Shown here in pieces: positions 34,589 to 42,982 of a DNA stretch of 64,000 nucleotides. Location: contig NC_017770.1 in NCBI RefSeq assembly GCF_000242635.2, forward strand, positions 3,360,669-3,424,668, read 5' to 3'. This stretch comes from Solitalea canadensis DSM 3403 (lineage in GTDB: Bacteria > Bacteroidota > Bacteroidia > Sphingobacteriales > Sphingobacteriaceae). Numbering within the stretch: position 1 is the stretch's first letter; each line of letters starts with the position of its first letter. The notes beneath the pieces are model-generated. The model was not told where the DNA came from and did not search any database. It saw only the letters and a list, made by a program, of their open reading frames with translations. The translations under genes and the position numbers were made by a program.

Positions 34589-34927
34589 CTATTTCAGAAA
34601 CTGAATCGTCAGTGGATATTTGTAAAATTCTCCATTAGCCGCCTTTACAGCCCCTATTATTGGAAAAATTACAGTAAGTAAGGCAATTACAAATAAGAAA
34701 CCGATTCCAATCAATAAAATAATCAGAATGGAAGAAATGATCGCATAAATAGCAAAGCTGATCTGAAAATTCATAATTTCCTTTCCATGATCTTCCAAAC
34801 CAATAATCTCATCTTTCTTCATTTGCCATAGTAAAAGAGGTGCTAGTAATCCTCCAAATGGAAATACAAAATGAGCTAACTGACTTAAGTGAGTTAACAT
34901 CAGAAATTGGTTATCAGTCTTTTGCAT
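34589..34927 (-). CDS. DUF4870 small membrane protein
   Basis: A 112-residue protein with three hydrophobic segments: LTHLSQLAHFVFPFGGLLAPLLLW, ISFAIYAIISSILIILLIGIGFLF and VIALLTVIFPIIGAVKAANGEFYKYPLTI. The loop DEIIGLEDHGKEIMNFQIS carries the conserved NFQ motif of DUF4870 (Tic20-like) proteins. Function unknown. Monocistronic; a quasi-palindromic spacer lies upstream, between it and lpxB. Confidence 0.88.
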   Translation of the reverse strand: MQKTDNQFLMLTHLSQLAHFVFPFGGLLAPLLLWQMKKDEIIGLEDHGKEIMNFQISFAIYAIISSILIILLIGIGFLFVIALLTVIFPIIGAVKAANGEFYKYPLTIQFLK

Positions 34928-35033
34928 AGTTTATGTTTTTTTTAGCTTATAGCTATTAGGTATTAGCATTGATATTTTTAGCAACTTGTTCATACCAAAA
35001 GCTAATAGATAATAGATAACTGCTAATAGATAG

Positions 35034-36149
35034 CTATTGATCCATTTCCAAATAATCAATGATCAGTTTAGCAGTTCGTTCTGAAGCTCCGGGTTCCCCC
35101 ATTAAGCTATGAAGTTCTGCATAATTTTGCAACATTTTACTTCTATAAGTAACATCGTTTAAAATTAAATCCAATTCAGCGTTTAAAGCCTTCTCATTAC
35201 AATCATCCTGGATCAATTCTTTAACCACTGTTTTTTCTGCAATAAGGTTTACCAAGGAGATATACTTGATTTTCACCAGCAATTTAGCAATGGCAATACT
35301 TAAGGGATTACCTTTATACACCACCACTTGAGGAACATTTAACAAGGCCGTTTCTAACGTTGCGGTTCCGGAAGCAACAATGGCAGCTTCTGAATTTTTA
35401 AGCAAGTCATATGTTTGGTTAAAAACAACAGGAACGTTGGCTCCATGCTTATACTGATCATAATAATCAGCAGTAAATGTTGGTGCCCCTGCAATTACAA
35501 ATTGGTTCTCCGGAAAATGATCGATCATTTTTATCATTTCCGGCAACAAACGTTCAATCTCTTGTTTACGACTACCCGGCAATAATGCAACTATCGGACG
35601 GTCGTCAAGGTTGTTCTGTGATTTAAAGTCCGTATTAAATGAATAATTTGAAATAGCATCCAATAGTGGGTTTCCAACATAATCTACCTTCATCCCCCAT
35701 TTGTCGTAAAAGGATACTTCAAATGGTAAAATGCAAAACATGTGATCAACTACTTTCTTGATTTTCAGTACTCGTTTTTGATTCCATGCCCACACTTTAG
35801 GTGAGATGTAATAATATACTTTAATACCATTCCGTTTTGCAAACTCCGCTATTTTAAGGTTAAATCCCGGAAAGTCTACTAAAATCAATGCATCCGGACG
35901 GTTTTCCAACAGGTCATGTTTACAATCCGAAAGATTGCTTAAAATTTTGCGAAGGTTAACAACCACTTCCACAAAACCCATGAATGCCATTTCCTTATAA
36001 TGCTTGCGAATATTCTCGCTTTCATGTAACATTAGATCACCACCCCAAAACCTGAATTCAGCATTTGAATCATCATCTTTTAATGCTTTCATTAGGTTAG
36101 AGCCATGCAAATCACCGGAAGCCTCTCCAGCTATGATATAGTATTTCAT
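35034..36149 (-). CDS. lpxB: lipid-A-disaccharide synthase
   Basis: A 371-residue peripheral inner-membrane glycosyltransferase that condenses UDP-2,3-diacylglucosamine with lipid X in lipid A synthesis. It starts MKYYIIAGEASGDLHGSNLM, the defining AGEASGD motif. It continues with LVDFPGFNLKIAEFAK, YYISPKVWAWNQKRVLKIKK, FEVSFYDKWGMKVDYVGNPLLD, VALLPGSRKQEIERLLP and SGTATLETALLNVPQVVVYK, all conserved LpxB blocks. Downstream of surE and a small membrane protein on the same strand, forming a surE-orf-lpxB unit seen in Bacteroidota. Confidence 0.96.
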   Translation of the reverse strand: MKYYIIAGEASGDLHGSNLMKALKDDDSNAEFRFWGGDLMLHESENIRKHYKEMAFMGFVEVVVNLRKILSNLSDCKHDLLENRPDALILVDFPGFNLKIAEFAKRNGIKVYYYISPKVWAWNQKRVLKIKKVVDHMFCILPFEVSFYDKWGMKVDYVGNPLLDAISNYSFNTDFKSQNNLDDRPIVALLPGSRKQEIERLLPEMIKMIDHFPENQFVIAGAPTFTADYYDQYKHGANVPVVFNQTYDLLKNSEAAIVASGTATLETALLNVPQVVVYKGNPLSIAIAKLLVKIKYISLVNLIAEKTVVKELIQDDCNEKALNAELDLILNDVTYRSKMLQNYAELHSLMGEPGASERTAKLIIDYLEMDQ

Positions 36150-36222
36150 TCGAACAAAATGAATTGATTCAGCATCAAAAGAGATGCTGAAGATTGATTA
36201 TTCTTTTCCTTAGACAGCTGTT

Positions 36223-36522
36223 TTATTTCTTGATAAAAAACACTGCTAACACCACAATAAAGGATACAAGGAAAACTCCCTTTCCAGTATTATTTATTTC
36301 CTTTTTAAAGTAATAACGAACAAGAAAGAGATTTACTATAAGTCCCAACAAGTATACTTTTGAATCGCTAAGTCCCATTTTGTCGCCAAGACGAAAACTC
36401 TCTACTAAAACACAGGTGATAGCAGGCGAAATAATGCCTAAAAATACGCCTAACAAGAAGCTATCTTTCTTAAAAATCCCCGAAGGTTTATGATCTGAAG
36501 GCAATTGAATATTCTCACTCAT
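36223..36522 (-). CDS. small membrane protein between surE and lpxB
   Basis: A 99-residue protein with three hydrophobic segments: LLGVFLGIISPAITCVLVES, VYLLGLIVNLFLVRYYF and GVFLVSFIVVLAVFFIKK. The N-terminus is polar (MSENIQLPSDHKPSGIFK). It lies 16 nt downstream of surE and 73 nt upstream of lpxB, all on the minus strand, so it is likely co-transcribed. The function is unknown; context hints at envelope work. Confidence 0.75.
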   Translation of the reverse strand: MSENIQLPSDHKPSGIFKKDSFLLGVFLGIISPAITCVLVESFRLGDKMGLSDSKVYLLGLIVNLFLVRYYFKKEINNTGKGVFLVSFIVVLAVFFIKK

Positions 36523-36538
36523 ACTAACAATCTAATTC

Positions 36539-37309
36539 TTATAAGTTAAAATTCCAATTTTTTAATGTAGGAATTGCATTGTATGATGTGAAGTCAAAAT
36601 GCACAGGCACTACTGAAGCATAACCTTCATTTAGCGCATACTCGTCGGTATCTTCTCCCTTATCATTCAACAGGAATTTACCTGTGAGCCAGAAATATGG
36701 ACGGCCGTGCGGATCTACTCGTTCATCAAACTCTTCGCTCCACTTAGCAATTGCCTGACGACAAACCTTTAGCCCTTTAATCTTGTGACCTACCGGGAAG
36801 TTAACATTTAACAAGGTACCCAAAGGCAAACCATTTGCCAGTACTTCTTTAGCAATAGCGCTTACAAATGGACGCGTAGCACTAAAATCTGCATCTTGCT
36901 TGAAGTCACCCAATGAAAATCCTACCGACGGAATTCCTTCAATGGCCCCCTCCATCGCAGCCGACATGGTTCCTGAGTAAATAACGTTTATTGATGAGTT
37001 AAAACCGTGATTAATGCCCGAAACCAGTAGGTCTGGTTTTTTATGCAGCACTTTGTTAACAGCGAGTTTCACGCAATCTACCGGCGTTCCGGAACATTGA
37101 TACATTTCTACTCCATCATAAACATCCACTTTATCTAAGCGAAGTGGCTTGGCAATGGTTACTGCATGCCCCATCCCCGACTGAGGACTATCAGGAGCTA
37201 CTACTACAATGTCTCCCAATTCACCCATCAATTCAATCAGCACTTTTATACCCGGTGCTGTAATTCCATCATCATTTGTTATTAATATAGAGGGTCTGTG
37301 CTTGGTCAT
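36539..37309 (-). CDS. surE: 5'/3'-nucleotidase SurE
   Basis: A 256-residue cytoplasmic survival protein E. It starts with RPSILITNDDGITAPGIKVL, the DD metal-binding motif, then VVAPDSPQSGMGHAVT, CSGTPVDCVKLA, LVSGINHGFNSSINVIYSGTMSAAMEG and LNVNFPV. These are the complete set of SurE metal and phosphate motifs. It dephosphorylates nucleoside mono- and di-phosphates and short polyphosphate. First gene of the surE-orf-lpxB group. Confidence 0.96.
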   Translation of the reverse strand: MTKHRPSILITNDDGITAPGIKVLIELMGELGDIVVVAPDSPQSGMGHAVTIAKPLRLDKVDVYDGVEMYQCSGTPVDCVKLAVNKVLHKKPDLLVSGINHGFNSSINVIYSGTMSAAMEGAIEGIPSVGFSLGDFKQDADFSATRPFVSAIAKEVLANGLPLGTLLNVNFPVGHKIKGLKVCRQAIAKWSEEFDERVDPHGRPYFWLTGKFLLNDKGEDTDEYALNEGYASVVPVHFDFTSYNAIPTLKNWNFNL

Positions 37310-37420
37310 TCTTTTCTTTTTAATGTCACGAAAATAAGGATAATTGGATTGTTATAGCTGACAAAAAACAATAACGAAACAATTCCGTTTTGTCTCGCTA
37401 AAACAAATTAGTAAACATAG

Positions 37421-37441
37421 AAAAGGGCTCTACGGAGCCCT
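37421..37441 (-). terminator. terminator of the small Lmo0937-type gene
   Basis: AGGGCTC-TACG-GAGCCCT is a perfect 7-bp stem with a stable UNCG-like tetraloop. Read on the minus strand it is followed by TTTTC. Confidence 0.75.
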
Positions 37442-37502
37442 AATAAACCAAGAGTATAATTATAAAGAATGTTCTTTTTAATTATCTAAATAATATAAGC
37501 TA

Positions 37503-37655
37503 TTAAATGCTTCGTCCTCTGATAATATTTAATAATATAGCCACAACCGCTAATACTAGTAAAATATGAATCAAACCACCGGCCGAATAAACAAAGAATC
37601 CCAGTATCCACCCGATTACCAGAATTACTGCCACGAGATATAATAAACTGTTCAT
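37503..37655 (-). CDS. Lmo0937 family small membrane protein (50 residues)
   Basis: A 50-residue protein, MNSLLYLVAVILVIGWILGF then FVYSAGGLIHILLVLAVVAI and LLNIIRGRSI. It has two short hydrophobic helices around a YSAGG..H turn, the hallmark of the Lmo0937 family (two-helix stress-associated membrane peptides). A terminator lies just downstream. The function is unknown; members are frequent and often multi-copy in Bacteroidota. Confidence 0.85.
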   Translation of the reverse strand: MNSLLYLVAVILVIGWILGFFVYSAGGLIHILLVLAVVAILLNIIRGRSI

Positions 37656-38008
37656 ATATTTTGCTTTAAGTGAAATAAAATATCATTTCATATAATGAAA
37701 TAATAATGCCATCTGTAAATAACTGTTATTTATAGCTTTTTAACCTGTTACCGCTCATGAGCAACTATAAACCACACTAATCATGAGAAATTTATTCCCC
37801 ATTATTATTAAATGTAATTTAAATCGCCCTTAAACTCAGGGCAAGAGAATAGCTATAATCTAATCGATATTATAAAAAACTATTGTAAATAAGAAGAAAG
37901 TAATGAAGAGTAACGCTAATTAAGATTCTAGCATAAGCGATTTTTTCAGAAACGTATATAAATAATAAAGAAAAAGGAATTCCGTGGTTTTTGAAAAATA
38001 ATCCAGTC
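37656..38008. other. intergenic spacer, nothing recognised
   Basis: A 353-bp spacer upstream of the small Lmo0937-type gene and downstream of the glucosaminidase gene, both on the minus strand. A short palindrome ATTTCATATAATGAAAT lies near 37685. No open frame or RNA gene was identified. Confidence 0.5.
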
Positions 38009-38476
38009 TTATTTTGCTAAATTGTATTTCTTAATAACTGTAGTAACCTTCTTTTTCCAAGTTGCTGGTTGAGTTGAATAACCCGTTTTACTTATAGCAT
38101 CCACCCACTTCGCATAGTTCTTACTTCCTTTCATTTTTTTATAGAACGATTTACGGGTGATAACTTTACAAAAGTCGATATACGAGGCATTAACTGTTGG
38201 ATACTGTTTATACTTCGTATATATCCCTTTTTTTCTTAAATTATTCTTACCTGCAATGCCGAAGTGATTTTTCAGTAGCTTACTGTTACGATTCTGTCCT
38301 GACGAAGATTCCACAACTGCAACTCCCAAGATAACAGAAGAGGGAATTCCATATTTAACTGAAAGTGATCTGGCTGTGCTTTTGTACTTATTTATGTATG
38401 TCTTTTGTCCAAAACTTAGGGAACTAATGGATAAAAAAAGACATACAACTACAACTTTTAAAACTGTACTTCTCAA
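38009..38476 (-). CDS. exported glucosaminidase-domain (FlgJ/LytG-type) peptidoglycan hydrolase
   Basis: A 155-residue protein with signal peptide MRSTVLKVVVVCLFLSISSLSFGQ. The remainder is a minimal glucosaminidase (GH73) domain: YKSTARSLSVKYGIPSSVILGVAVVESSSGQN, with the VVESSSG catalytic glutamate, LLKNHFGIAGKNNLRKKGIYTKYKQYPTV, and TGYSTQPATWKKKVTTVIKKYNL. It cuts N-acetylglucosaminyl bonds in peptidoglycan. There is no cell-wall-binding domain. Single gene. Confidence 0.88.
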   Translation of the reverse strand: MRSTVLKVVVVCLFLSISSLSFGQKTYINKYKSTARSLSVKYGIPSSVILGVAVVESSSGQNRNSKLLKNHFGIAGKNNLRKKGIYTKYKQYPTVNASYIDFCKVITRKSFYKKMKGSKNYAKWVDAISKTGYSTQPATWKKKVTTVIKKYNLAK

Positions 38477-38684
38477 AATATTAGTTTATGGGAGATAGAT
38501 GATTCAACCTGCACGATTTCACTCTACGTTGATTTTTCTTAAAAGAAAAAAATCTATCAGTTAGTATATTTTATTGCGCAAAGTTATTCAAACTTCCCTT
38601 AAAACAAACAACTTGTTCAATTTGTGACAATTACCGAATGGTTTTCCGTTTTGGAATAAAATTAACAACAGACGCAAAGGACAT

Positions 38685-38716
38685 AAAAAAGGCAGCCAAA
38701 TCAACGGCTGCCTTTT
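38685..38716 (-). terminator. terminator of acs
   Basis: On the minus strand AAAAGGCAGCC and GGCTGCCTTTT form an 11-bp stem with an 8-nt loop followed by TTTTTT. It lies 20 bp past the acs stop. Confidence 0.85.
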
Positions 38717-38735
38717 CGTATTTTATAAATGTGTA

Positions 38736-40637
38736 TTACATGATAACACCTGCTTTTATTTCGTCTACTACTGCAGGGTCTAATAATGTTGAAGTATCAC
38801 CCACGTTGGCTAGATCTCCTTCAGCAACCTTACGTAAGATTCGACGCATAATTTTGCCTGAACGAGTTTTAGGTAATCCACTTACAAATTGAATTTTATC
38901 AGGTTTTGCAATCGGGCCGATAATGCGCGAAACTGTCATCAAAATATCCTGTTTCATCAGGTTAGGATCTGCCGGTGATTTTTCAGTGATAACATAAGCA
39001 TAAATACCTTGTCCTTTGATATCATGAGGGAAACCTACAACCGCCGATTCAACAACACCTGTATGCATATTAATTGCATTTTCAACTTCTGCAGTACCAA
39101 TACGGTGACCAGAAACGTTAATTACATCGTCTACACGGCCGGTGATTCTGTAATAACCGTCTTTATCACGTAAACATCCGTCGCCTGTAAAATACATATT
39201 ATCATAGGTTGCGAAATAGGTCTTACGGCAACGCTCATGATCTCCATAAGTGGTACGGATCATACCTGGCCAAGGGAATTTAATACATAAATTTCCTGAA
39301 ACCCCGTTTCCTTCAATGATGGCACCTTTTTCATCTACCAAGCATGGTTGAACGCCCGGTAAAGGCAAGGTTGCATACCCAGGTTTTAATGGAGTTATAT
39401 TGGCAATCGGCGAAATTAAAATACCGCCGGTTTCTGTTTGCCACCAGGTATCAACAATCGGACAACGACCTTTGCCAATATGTTCGTGGAACCAGTGCCA
39501 TGCCTCTTCGTTGATTGGCTCACCTACCGAACCTAATTTTGTTAATGAAGAAAGGTCTTTTTTCTCCACATATTTAAGTCCTGAAGCCATTAATGAACGA
39601 ATAGCCGTTGGAGCTGTGTACAAAGTAGTTACACGGTGTTTCTGAACAATGTCCCAGAAACGTCCCGGATCTGGCCAGGTTGGTATGCCTTCAAACATTA
39701 CCGAAGTAGCACCCGACAATAACGGACCATATACAATATAAGAGTGGCCTGTTATCCAGCCAATATCGGCAGTACAGAAAAATATTTCGGGCTGCTCATA
39801 CTGGAATACATTTTCAAATGTATACTGGGCAAATACCATATATCCGCCACACGTATGAAGAACACCTTTAGGCTTTCCTGTTGACCCTGATGTATATAAT
39901 ATAAATAAGGTATCCTCTGCATCCATTGGTTCTGCAGGACAATCAGCACCTACAGTAGCCTGTTCTTCCTCCCACCAATAATCGCGCCCACGAAGCATGT
40001 AAACCGGCGTTTTAGTTTTAGTGAAAACGATTACCTTTTTAACAGAAGGGCAAAGTTCCAAGGCATCATCCATTACAGATTTTAATGGAATCTCTTTATT
40101 ACCACGAACTCCTCCATCTGCAGTAATGACCAAAGAAGACTGTGCATCCTGAATACGATCGGCAATTGAATGAGCAGAAAATCCACCGAATACAACAGAG
40201 TGAATTGCTCCAATACGCGCACATGCTAAAACAGCAATAGCTAATTCGGGGATCATTGGCATATAAATACAAATGCGATCCCCCTTTTTAGCTCCATGCT
40301 TTTTTAAAACGTTGGCAAAACGGCAAACTTTCTCATGAAGCTCACGGTAAGTATATTTTATTGTTGGATCATTCGGATTATTAGGCTCCCAGATATAAGC
40401 TATCGTGTTCGCATTTTTTTCCAAATGACGATCCAGACAGTTCTCAGTAATATTTAGTTTGCCACCCACAAACCATTTAACATTTGGCTCGGTAAAGTTC
40501 CAGTCCAGAACTTTATCCCATTTTTTTTGCCAGCGAAAAGTTCCGGCAATATCCGCCCAAAAACCTTCAGGATCATCCACACTTCGCTTGTAAATTTCCT
40601 GGTATTCTTCAAACGAATTGATTTTAAAGCTACTCAT
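38736..40637 (-). CDS. acs: acetyl-CoA synthetase
   Basis: A 633-residue AMP-forming acetate-CoA ligase, full length. Visible are FILYTSGSTGKPKGV (P-loop), WWQTETGG, YFTGDGCLRDKDGYYRITGRVDDVINVSGHRIGT (hinge and adenylate motif), and the C-terminal PKTRSGKIMRR, whose lysine is the acetylation-controlled catalytic residue. It activates acetate to acetyl-CoA for central metabolism. Monocistronic with its own terminator. Confidence 0.97.
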   Translation of the reverse strand: MSSFKINSFEEYQEIYKRSVDDPEGFWADIAGTFRWQKKWDKVLDWNFTEPNVKWFVGGKLNITENCLDRHLEKNANTIAYIWEPNNPNDPTIKYTYRELHEKVCRFANVLKKHGAKKGDRICIYMPMIPELAIAVLACARIGAIHSVVFGGFSAHSIADRIQDAQSSLVITADGGVRGNKEIPLKSVMDDALELCPSVKKVIVFTKTKTPVYMLRGRDYWWEEEQATVGADCPAEPMDAEDTLFILYTSGSTGKPKGVLHTCGGYMVFAQYTFENVFQYEQPEIFFCTADIGWITGHSYIVYGPLLSGATSVMFEGIPTWPDPGRFWDIVQKHRVTTLYTAPTAIRSLMASGLKYVEKKDLSSLTKLGSVGEPINEEAWHWFHEHIGKGRCPIVDTWWQTETGGILISPIANITPLKPGYATLPLPGVQPCLVDEKGAIIEGNGVSGNLCIKFPWPGMIRTTYGDHERCRKTYFATYDNMYFTGDGCLRDKDGYYRITGRVDDVINVSGHRIGTAEVENAINMHTGVVESAVVGFPHDIKGQGIYAYVITEKSPADPNLMKQDILMTVSRIIGPIAKPDKIQFVSGLPKTRSGKIMRRILRKVAEGDLANVGDTSTLLDPAVVDEIKAGVIM

Positions 40638-40855
40638 AAAAACAGAAATTAGGTTGTGATTTTTCTAATCTTCACAATATTATTTTACGACAATAAAAGT
40701 ATACGCAATAATATATTATCAATTCCTAAAAGTAAAAAGAAATTCCATTTATATTTAAACTCCATATTAAAGTTACCTATAAAATGGTTGTGTATCTTAT
40801 TATAAATATAGCTAAACCTTGCCTGTTCAGGAATTGGCACATTTCAAAAAATGGG

Positions 40856-40886
40856 TTTGACTGTAAGTGAAAGATTTGTATCTTTG
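40856..40886 (+). promoter_or_regulatory. promoter of the rpmB-rpmG-DUF4295 operon
   Basis: TTTGA (40856-40860) and TATCTTTG (40879-40886), spaced 18-19 nt, match the Bacteroidota promoter well. A short hairpin CCCTTTcaaaaAAGGGG begins at the presumed start of the transcript. A second weaker start region (GATATTTGC near 40983) lies closer to rpmB. Confidence 0.65.
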
Positions 40887-41040
40887 CCCTTTCAAAAAAG
40901 GGGCTGAATCGGTTTTTATGGAGGCACAGGATGATTTCAACTAATAATTGAAATTCATTTTGTTGTTTTGATAAATAATTCCGATATTTGCAACCCATTT
41001 AATAAAAGACTAATAATTAGCATAATAATACTTTAGAGCA

Positions 41041-41274
41041 ATGTCGAGAGTTTGTGATTTAACCGGAAAAAGCGCCATGAACGGTCACAACGTTTCTAAC
41101 TCAAACGTTAAAACCAAGCGCAAATTCTATCCTAACCTTCAGTTGAAGAAATTTTATATTCCAGAAGAAGATCGTTGGATTACCTTGAAAGTGTCAACTT
41201 CTGCAATTAAAACTATTAACAAAAACGGAATTTCATCTTGTATTCAGAAATTCTTGAAAAAAGGTTACATATAA
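41041..41274 (+). CDS. rpmB: 50S ribosomal protein L28
   Basis: A 77-residue bL28: MSRVCDLTGKSAMNGHNVSNSNVKTKRKFYPNLQ, with the conserved TGK and NVSHSN-like motifs, then EEDRWITLKVSTSAIKTINKNGI. Full family length. First gene of rpmB-rpmG-DUF4295, with 21 nt to rpmG. The TATCTTTG promoter lies about 155 nt upstream. Confidence 0.97.
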   Translation: MSRVCDLTGKSAMNGHNVSNSNVKTKRKFYPNLQLKKFYIPEEDRWITLKVSTSAIKTINKNGISSCIQKFLKKGYI

Positions 41275-41295
41275 GATTTTAAAAGAATTTAGGCG

Positions 41296-41478
41296 ATGGC
41301 TAAAAAAGGAAACAGAGTACAGGTTATTCTTGAGTGCACAGAGCACAAAGAAAGTGGTATGCCTGGTACTTCAAGATATATTACCACCAAGAACAAGAAA
41401 AACACAACTGAGCGTTTAGAATTGAAAAAATTCAATAACATCTTACGTCGTGTTACTGTTCACAAAGAAATTAAGTAA
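41296..41478 (+). CDS. rpmG: 50S ribosomal protein L33
   Basis: A 60-residue bL33: [20 protein letters not shown], then [23 protein letters not shown] and a basic C-terminus. The zinc-binding cysteine pairs found in some L33 forms are missing except one Cys, so this is the zinc-independent type. Second gene of the operon, 79 nt before DUF4295. Confidence 0.97.
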   Translation: MAKKGNRVQVILECTEHKESGMPGTSRYITTKNKKNTTERLELKKFNNILRRVTVHKEIK

Positions 41479-41557
41479 TTTCAGTTAACGTTTTAAGGTT
41501 TTTGTTGTGATAACAAACTACCTGACAACAGATTACTAACAAAAAGAATTTAAAAAA

Positions 41558-41716
41558 ATGGCTAAGAAAGTAGTTGCAACCCTCAAAACCGGTACAGGTA
41601 AAGAATATTCAAAAGTAATTACCATGGTAAGATCACCAAAAACCGGTGCATACAGCTTTAAAGAAGTGGTAGTTCACAACGACCACGTTAAAGACATTAT
41701 CGCTAACGCTAAATAA
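41558..41716 (+). CDS. DUF4295 family protein, Bacteroidota-specific
   Basis: A 52-residue basic protein, MAKKVVATLKTGTGKEYSKV, ending FKEVVVHNDHVKDIIANAK. It matches DUF4295, found next to rpmG in Bacteroidota. From memory, structural work on the Flavobacterium ribosome described an additional lineage-specific protein (bL38); whether this family is that protein is not verified here. A ribosomal role is inferred from its location and basic character. Followed by a strong terminator. Confidence 0.87.
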   Translation: MAKKVVATLKTGTGKEYSKVITMVRSPKTGAYSFKEVVVHNDHVKDIIANAK

Positions 41717-41738
41717 TATAGCATAAAGTATAATATGG

Positions 41739-41767
41739 AGCTTCTTTCTACGGAAAGAAGCTTTTTT
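41739..41767 (+). terminator. terminator of the rpmB operon
   Basis: AGCTTCTTTC-TACG-GAAAGAAGCT forms a perfect 10-bp stem with a TACG loop, followed by TTTTT. Confidence 0.9.
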
Positions 41768-41875
41768 AGTTTATTAGTAGTCTTAAAGAAAAGTACCGGA
41801 CGGGAATTATGGATTATCCTGGCTTAATTAATGTTCTGTTAACAGCTATTCTCCTACTCTCTCATTCATTTATCC

Positions 41876-41883
41876 TATCTTTG
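41876..41883 (+). promoter_or_regulatory. -7 element of ftsY
   Basis: TATCTTTG fits TAnnTTTG, 47 nt upstream of the ftsY ATG. No clear -33 TTTG at usual spacing. Confidence 0.45.
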
Positions 41884-41929
41884 CAGATATTTCAATAAAC
41901 GCGATACAAACCACTGAAAATTACATATA

Positions 41930-42904
41930 ATGGGATTATTTGATTTTTTCAAACGCTCAAAACCTGAAGAAGTAAAAGCCGAGCAGGAAGCTTTAGATAA
42001 GGGTTTGGAGAAAACTAAGGAGAACGTTTTCTCTAAACTTACCAAAATGATTGCCGGTAAGTCAACCGTTGATGATGATGTGCTTGATGAACTGGAAGAA
42101 ATTTTAGTAACATCTGATGTTGGTGTTTCTACCACGCTTAAAATTATTGAACGTATTGAAGACCGTGTTGCCCGCGATAAATATTTAGGCACTTCTGAAC
42201 TGAATGCTATTCTTCGTGAGGAAATTACCGGATTACTTGAAGAAAACAATTCTGCTGATTTTGATAAATTAAACATCAACGATAATGCCCGCCCTTATGT
42301 GATTATGGTTGTTGGTGTAAATGGTGTTGGCAAAACTACCACTATCGGTAAACTGGCGCATAAATTTAAACAGTCAGGAAAAAAGGTTGTTCTGGGAGCT
42401 GCCGATACTTTTCGCGCTGCTGCTGTTGACCAACTACATATATGGGGCGACCGAGTAGGGGTACGTGTGGTTTCGCAACAAATGGGTTCAGACCCTGCTT
42501 CTGTTGCTTACGACACCTTACAGTCGGCTGTGGCAAATGGAGAAGACGTAGCTATTATTGATACTGCCGGACGTTTACATAATAAAGTGGGTTTAATGAA
42601 CGAATTAACGAAGATCAAAAATGTAATGCAAAAGGTTGTTCCCGATGCACCGCATGAGATCCTGTTGGTTCTAGACGCTTCAACCGGACAAAACGCAATT
42701 GAACAATGTAAACAGTTTACGCAAGCAACTGATGTTAACGCATTAGCGCTAACCAAGCTAGATGGAACTGCAAAAGGTGGCGTTGTGATAGGAATTTCGG
42801 ATCAGTTTAAAATCCCAGTAAAATATATAGGCGTAGGTGAAGGTATAAACGATCTGCAACTCTTCAATAAAGTTGAGTTTGTGAATTCTTTATTCAAGAA
42901 TTAA
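41930..42904 (+). CDS. ftsY: signal recognition particle receptor FtsY
   Basis: A 324-residue SRP GTPase receptor. The short N-terminal amphipathic segment [14 protein letters not shown] replaces the long acidic A-domain of E. coli FtsY. The N domain follows, then the G domain with [16 protein letters not shown] (G1), [20 protein letters not shown] (G3), [10 protein letters not shown] (G4) and GVGEGINDL. It docks ribosome-SRP complexes to the membrane. The downstream spacer (42905-42982) is a quasi-palindromic word before rimO. Confidence 0.96.
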   Translation: MGLFDFFKRSKPEEVKAEQEALDKGLEKTKENVFSKLTKMIAGKSTVDDDVLDELEEILVTSDVGVSTTLKIIERIEDRVARDKYLGTSELNAILREEITGLLEENNSADFDKLNINDNARPYVIMVVGVNGVGKTTTIGKLAHKFKQSGKKVVLGAADTFRAAAVDQLHIWGDRVGVRVVSQQMGSDPASVAYDTLQSAVANGEDVAIIDTAGRLHNKVGLMNELTKIKNVMQKVVPDAPHEILLVLDASTGQNAIEQCKQFTQATDVNALALTKLDGTAKGGVVIGISDQFKIPVKYIGVGEGINDLQLFNKVEFVNSLFKN

Positions 42905-42982
42905 ATAATTACGAGTTAAGAGTTACGAGTTGGTCAGATGTAGATTGGTTAACCCGTAACCCGCAACTCGGAACCCGTAATT
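42905..42982. repeat. quasi-palindromic intergenic word (TAACTCGTAA/ACGAGTT type)
   Basis: Between ftsY and rimO. The left part repeats ACGAGTT (TAATTACGAGTTAAGAGTTA) and the right part has GTAACCCGCAACTCGGAACC, the reverse complement theme, so an imperfect long hairpin can form. A related word lies at 58466-58523. Confidence 0.6.
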
